A stretch of DNA of 64,000 nt, from positions 3,456,001 through 3,520,000 of the forward strand of contig NZ_LT629689.1 in assembly GCF_900102035.1 (NCBI RefSeq). Reading direction: 5' to 3'. The notes under the pieces are model-generated. The model did no database searches. It was not told the origin of the DNA and was given only the letters and a program-made list of their open reading frames with translations. The translations under genes were made by a program, and so were the position numbers. Below are positions 62,573 through 64,000 of this stretch, piece after piece (positions within the stretch are counted from its first letter, which is position 1; every line of letters starts with the position of its first letter). The DNA is from Pseudomonas extremaustralis. Its GTDB lineage: Bacteria; Pseudomonadota; Gammaproteobacteria; Pseudomonadales; Pseudomonadaceae.

Positions 62573-62989
62573 TTACAATTTCGCAGCCAAGACGGGCTTG
62601 GGAATTTCGACGGCGCGTACACCTTGCGGGTGATACTCGTCGGCCAGCAACCGAGCCTTGAGGGTTGGCCAATACTGTTTCACGTAGCCCGCCAATTCGT
62701 CGACCGTCATGCCATCGGCACCCGGCGCGCCCTTGTTGCTGACCACGCGGTGATACGCACGCTTGAGGTTGGCCGGTGCAAGCACCCGCTCCATCAGCGT
62801 GTCCGGCTCCGCTTTCGTCCACGCCACAGACGCCATCGATGCCTGTGCACTGCCAGCCGTCATCCGCGGATTCTGTCCGGAACTAAGGGTCACAGTTCTC
62901 CCTCGGAGAAATTTCTGCTTTTCGACATTCGATGAGACTCTGACGCCTACTGGCGGCATAACCTGTTCGGCCCTTGGTGACGCGGTCAT
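62573..62989 (-). pseudogene. Group II intron-encoded protein, N-terminal fragment
   Basis: A 138-residue frame. After a variable leader it contains the start of a group II intron reverse transcriptase (ERVLAPANLKRAYHRVVSNK, GAPGADGMTVDELAGYV, RAVEIPKP). The match stops immediately after IPKP, where intact proteins continue into the first RT blocks. The catalytic RT and maturase domains are absent, so the fragment is inactive. Confidence 0.88.
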
Positions 62990-63386
62990 TCGTCACTTAC
63001 TACGGCTTCGGCTGACTTCTGCACGTTCATCCCTTCGCCTCACGACGCTCGGTAGCCCAGTGGCAAACGTGCAGATCTCCCAGGGTAATTCGCGCGACCT
63101 TCCTGCTTATGCCTGTCGGATTTACGCCGTAGTGCTCCGTGCAAGTATTGGGCTTTGGCTGTCATTGCGACCTCACCCCACTACGACGCCTCTATCCGCT
63201 TCCTATACGTCAGGCCAGCATTTTGCCTCGGGCATCCTTCAGATTCGCGGTCACCCGCGACACCCTTGCCTCTGGCTAACACTTCCCCTTGCCGGGTGTG
63301 TAGAGGACTTTCACCTCCAAGTCACCAGCGAGGCCACCACAGCCAAGCTGGTTGCGCTTGCGCGCAACGCGCCATGCCTGGCGCAC
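62577..63386 (-). mobile_element. 5' fragment of a group II intron
   Basis: Reading on the minus strand from 63386 the intron begins GTGCGCCAGGC, fitting the GUGYG 5' consensus. About 400 bases of structured non-coding RNA sequence follow before the intron-encoded protein fragment. The 3' half, including domains V and VI, is missing, so it cannot splice or move. Confidence 0.75.
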
Positions 63387-63392
63387 AATGAC

Positions 63393-63417
63393 AAAGGCGG
63401 CCTCAAAGAGACCGCCT
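63393..63417 (-). terminator. Terminator-like hairpin just 5' of the intron
   Basis: The stem GGCGG/CCGCC plus CTC/GAG with one mismatch is followed on the minus strand by TTTGTCATT, right before the intron start. Insertion behind intrinsic terminators is a known habit of group IIC introns. Confidence 0.6.
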
Positions 63418-63463
63418 CAAACCATGTTTCGTCACCGGTAAAAACACCCGGGAGAGGAAGCTC

Positions 63464-63984
63464 ATGGGCAGCCTGCACAGCATACCACTGACCGAGGCCG
63501 TACGGCGACGAGGTAGGCCTACGCCTACCGTTTCAATTCAAGTGCTCGACCAACTCGCCTGGCCAAGCCGGCACCCCTGGAGCAGCTCCATAGCGTGGTG
63601 CGCCCGCCGTTGATCATTAAGCAGCAGGGGGATGATCTAATGCTGTGGGGCGGCTGGGGCACGGTGGCCGGTTACGAACCACCTGGAGTGAATGCAGTTG
63701 AGATCCGCTGCAACCGCGGCAGCGGCAGATGCCTGGAGGCCTATGCCTCAATCCTCCACCACGACGAAGGGGAAGACCTGGAAGCCCAGGTGTTCAACTA
63801 CGAGGTGGTGGAGTGGACGGAGCAGATTCTGCATGCCACCGGCGTGATGCCCCATGCCGACTGCGTGACGCTCAGCCTGGTGGTGGCGCTGCCGGATGGC
63901 TCCGCTTCCCTGGAGCTGTTGCCGAAAGGCGATGACTGCGAATTCGAAGCCAGCGCCACCATGTTGGTGGGTAACCCGCTTTAG
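63464..63984 (+). pseudogene. Hypothetical gene with a probable frameshift
   Basis: An ATG at 63464 with a strong GAGAGGAAG site starts MGSLHSIPLTEAVRRRGRPT and runs to about VLDQLA before that frame closes. A second frame then carries natural-looking sequence from KPAPLEQLHSVV through LWGGWGTVAGYEPPGV to the stop at 63984. A one-base loss (or two-base gain) near 63555-63565 would join them into a protein of about 170 residues. The family is not recognised. It could be a real mutation or a sequencing error; the second half alone could start at the GTG 63595. Confidence 0.5.
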
Positions 63985-64000
63985 CCCTGACAGGAAGCAG

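Overview
The window is from a Pseudomonas chromosome, most likely the P. fluorescens group. The first 17 kb is ordinary core DNA: opgD, an OYE-family reductase, kup, rimO, trmO, fpr-finR, dgkA-erdR, a DTW protein, a PA3611-like secreted protein, a LOG protein, recX and recA. The recX/recA part follows the gene order known from P. aeruginosa PAO1. Two REPIN-type palindromes typical of fluorescent pseudomonads support the assignment. There are no tRNA or rRNA genes and no CRISPR array.

The core ends abruptly inside recA. About the first 62 codons, and with them the native promoter and start, are missing. From about 16,979 to the right edge everything looks acquired. First comes an AT-rich orphan gene (17.3-18.4 kb). 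Next is a six-gene, overlap-coupled defence operon on the minus strand: hsdR, a PHP-AAA ATPase, an AlbA_2/Schlafen-like ATPase, hsdS, a PrrC-type anticodon nuclease, and hsdM. A ribbon-helix-helix protein and small unknown genes follow.

From 31,148 to 61,191 a 30-kb block interrupts a small gene just after its start codons, and the same 8-bp sequence (ccggtacg) lies on both sides. IS21-family sequence bounds the block. Its cargo is a complete short-chain polyhydroxyalkanoate (PHB) locus: phaR, phasin, a PhaC-like DUF3141 protein, pta, ackA, fabI, gltS, an AraC regulator, phaB, phaA and phaC. It also carries a YhiI/RbbA/YhhJ-type ABC exporter with a TolC-like channel, a lipoprotein/DUF4105 operon, and arcD. 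An IS1182-family element cuts off arcA after six codons and joins it to a truncated istA. Terminal-repeat type, IstA helix-turn-helix type and flanking target duplications together suggest that the PHB segment entered by recombination between IS copies into a resident IS21, not by simple composite transposition.

To the right of the block are an XRE regulator, an AbiEi/DUF6088-like orphan antitoxin with a small partner gene, a 5' fragment of a group II intron placed after a terminator-like hairpin, and a probably frameshifted gene.

Functional picture (inference): PhaA, PhaB and PhaC convert acetyl-CoA to PHB under PhaR/phasin control. The Pta-AckA-FabI-DUF3141 operon would handle acyl-phosphate/acyl-CoA and reducing-equivalent overflow. 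The defence operon combines restriction-modification with an RNA-targeting back-up and two uncharacterised ATPases.
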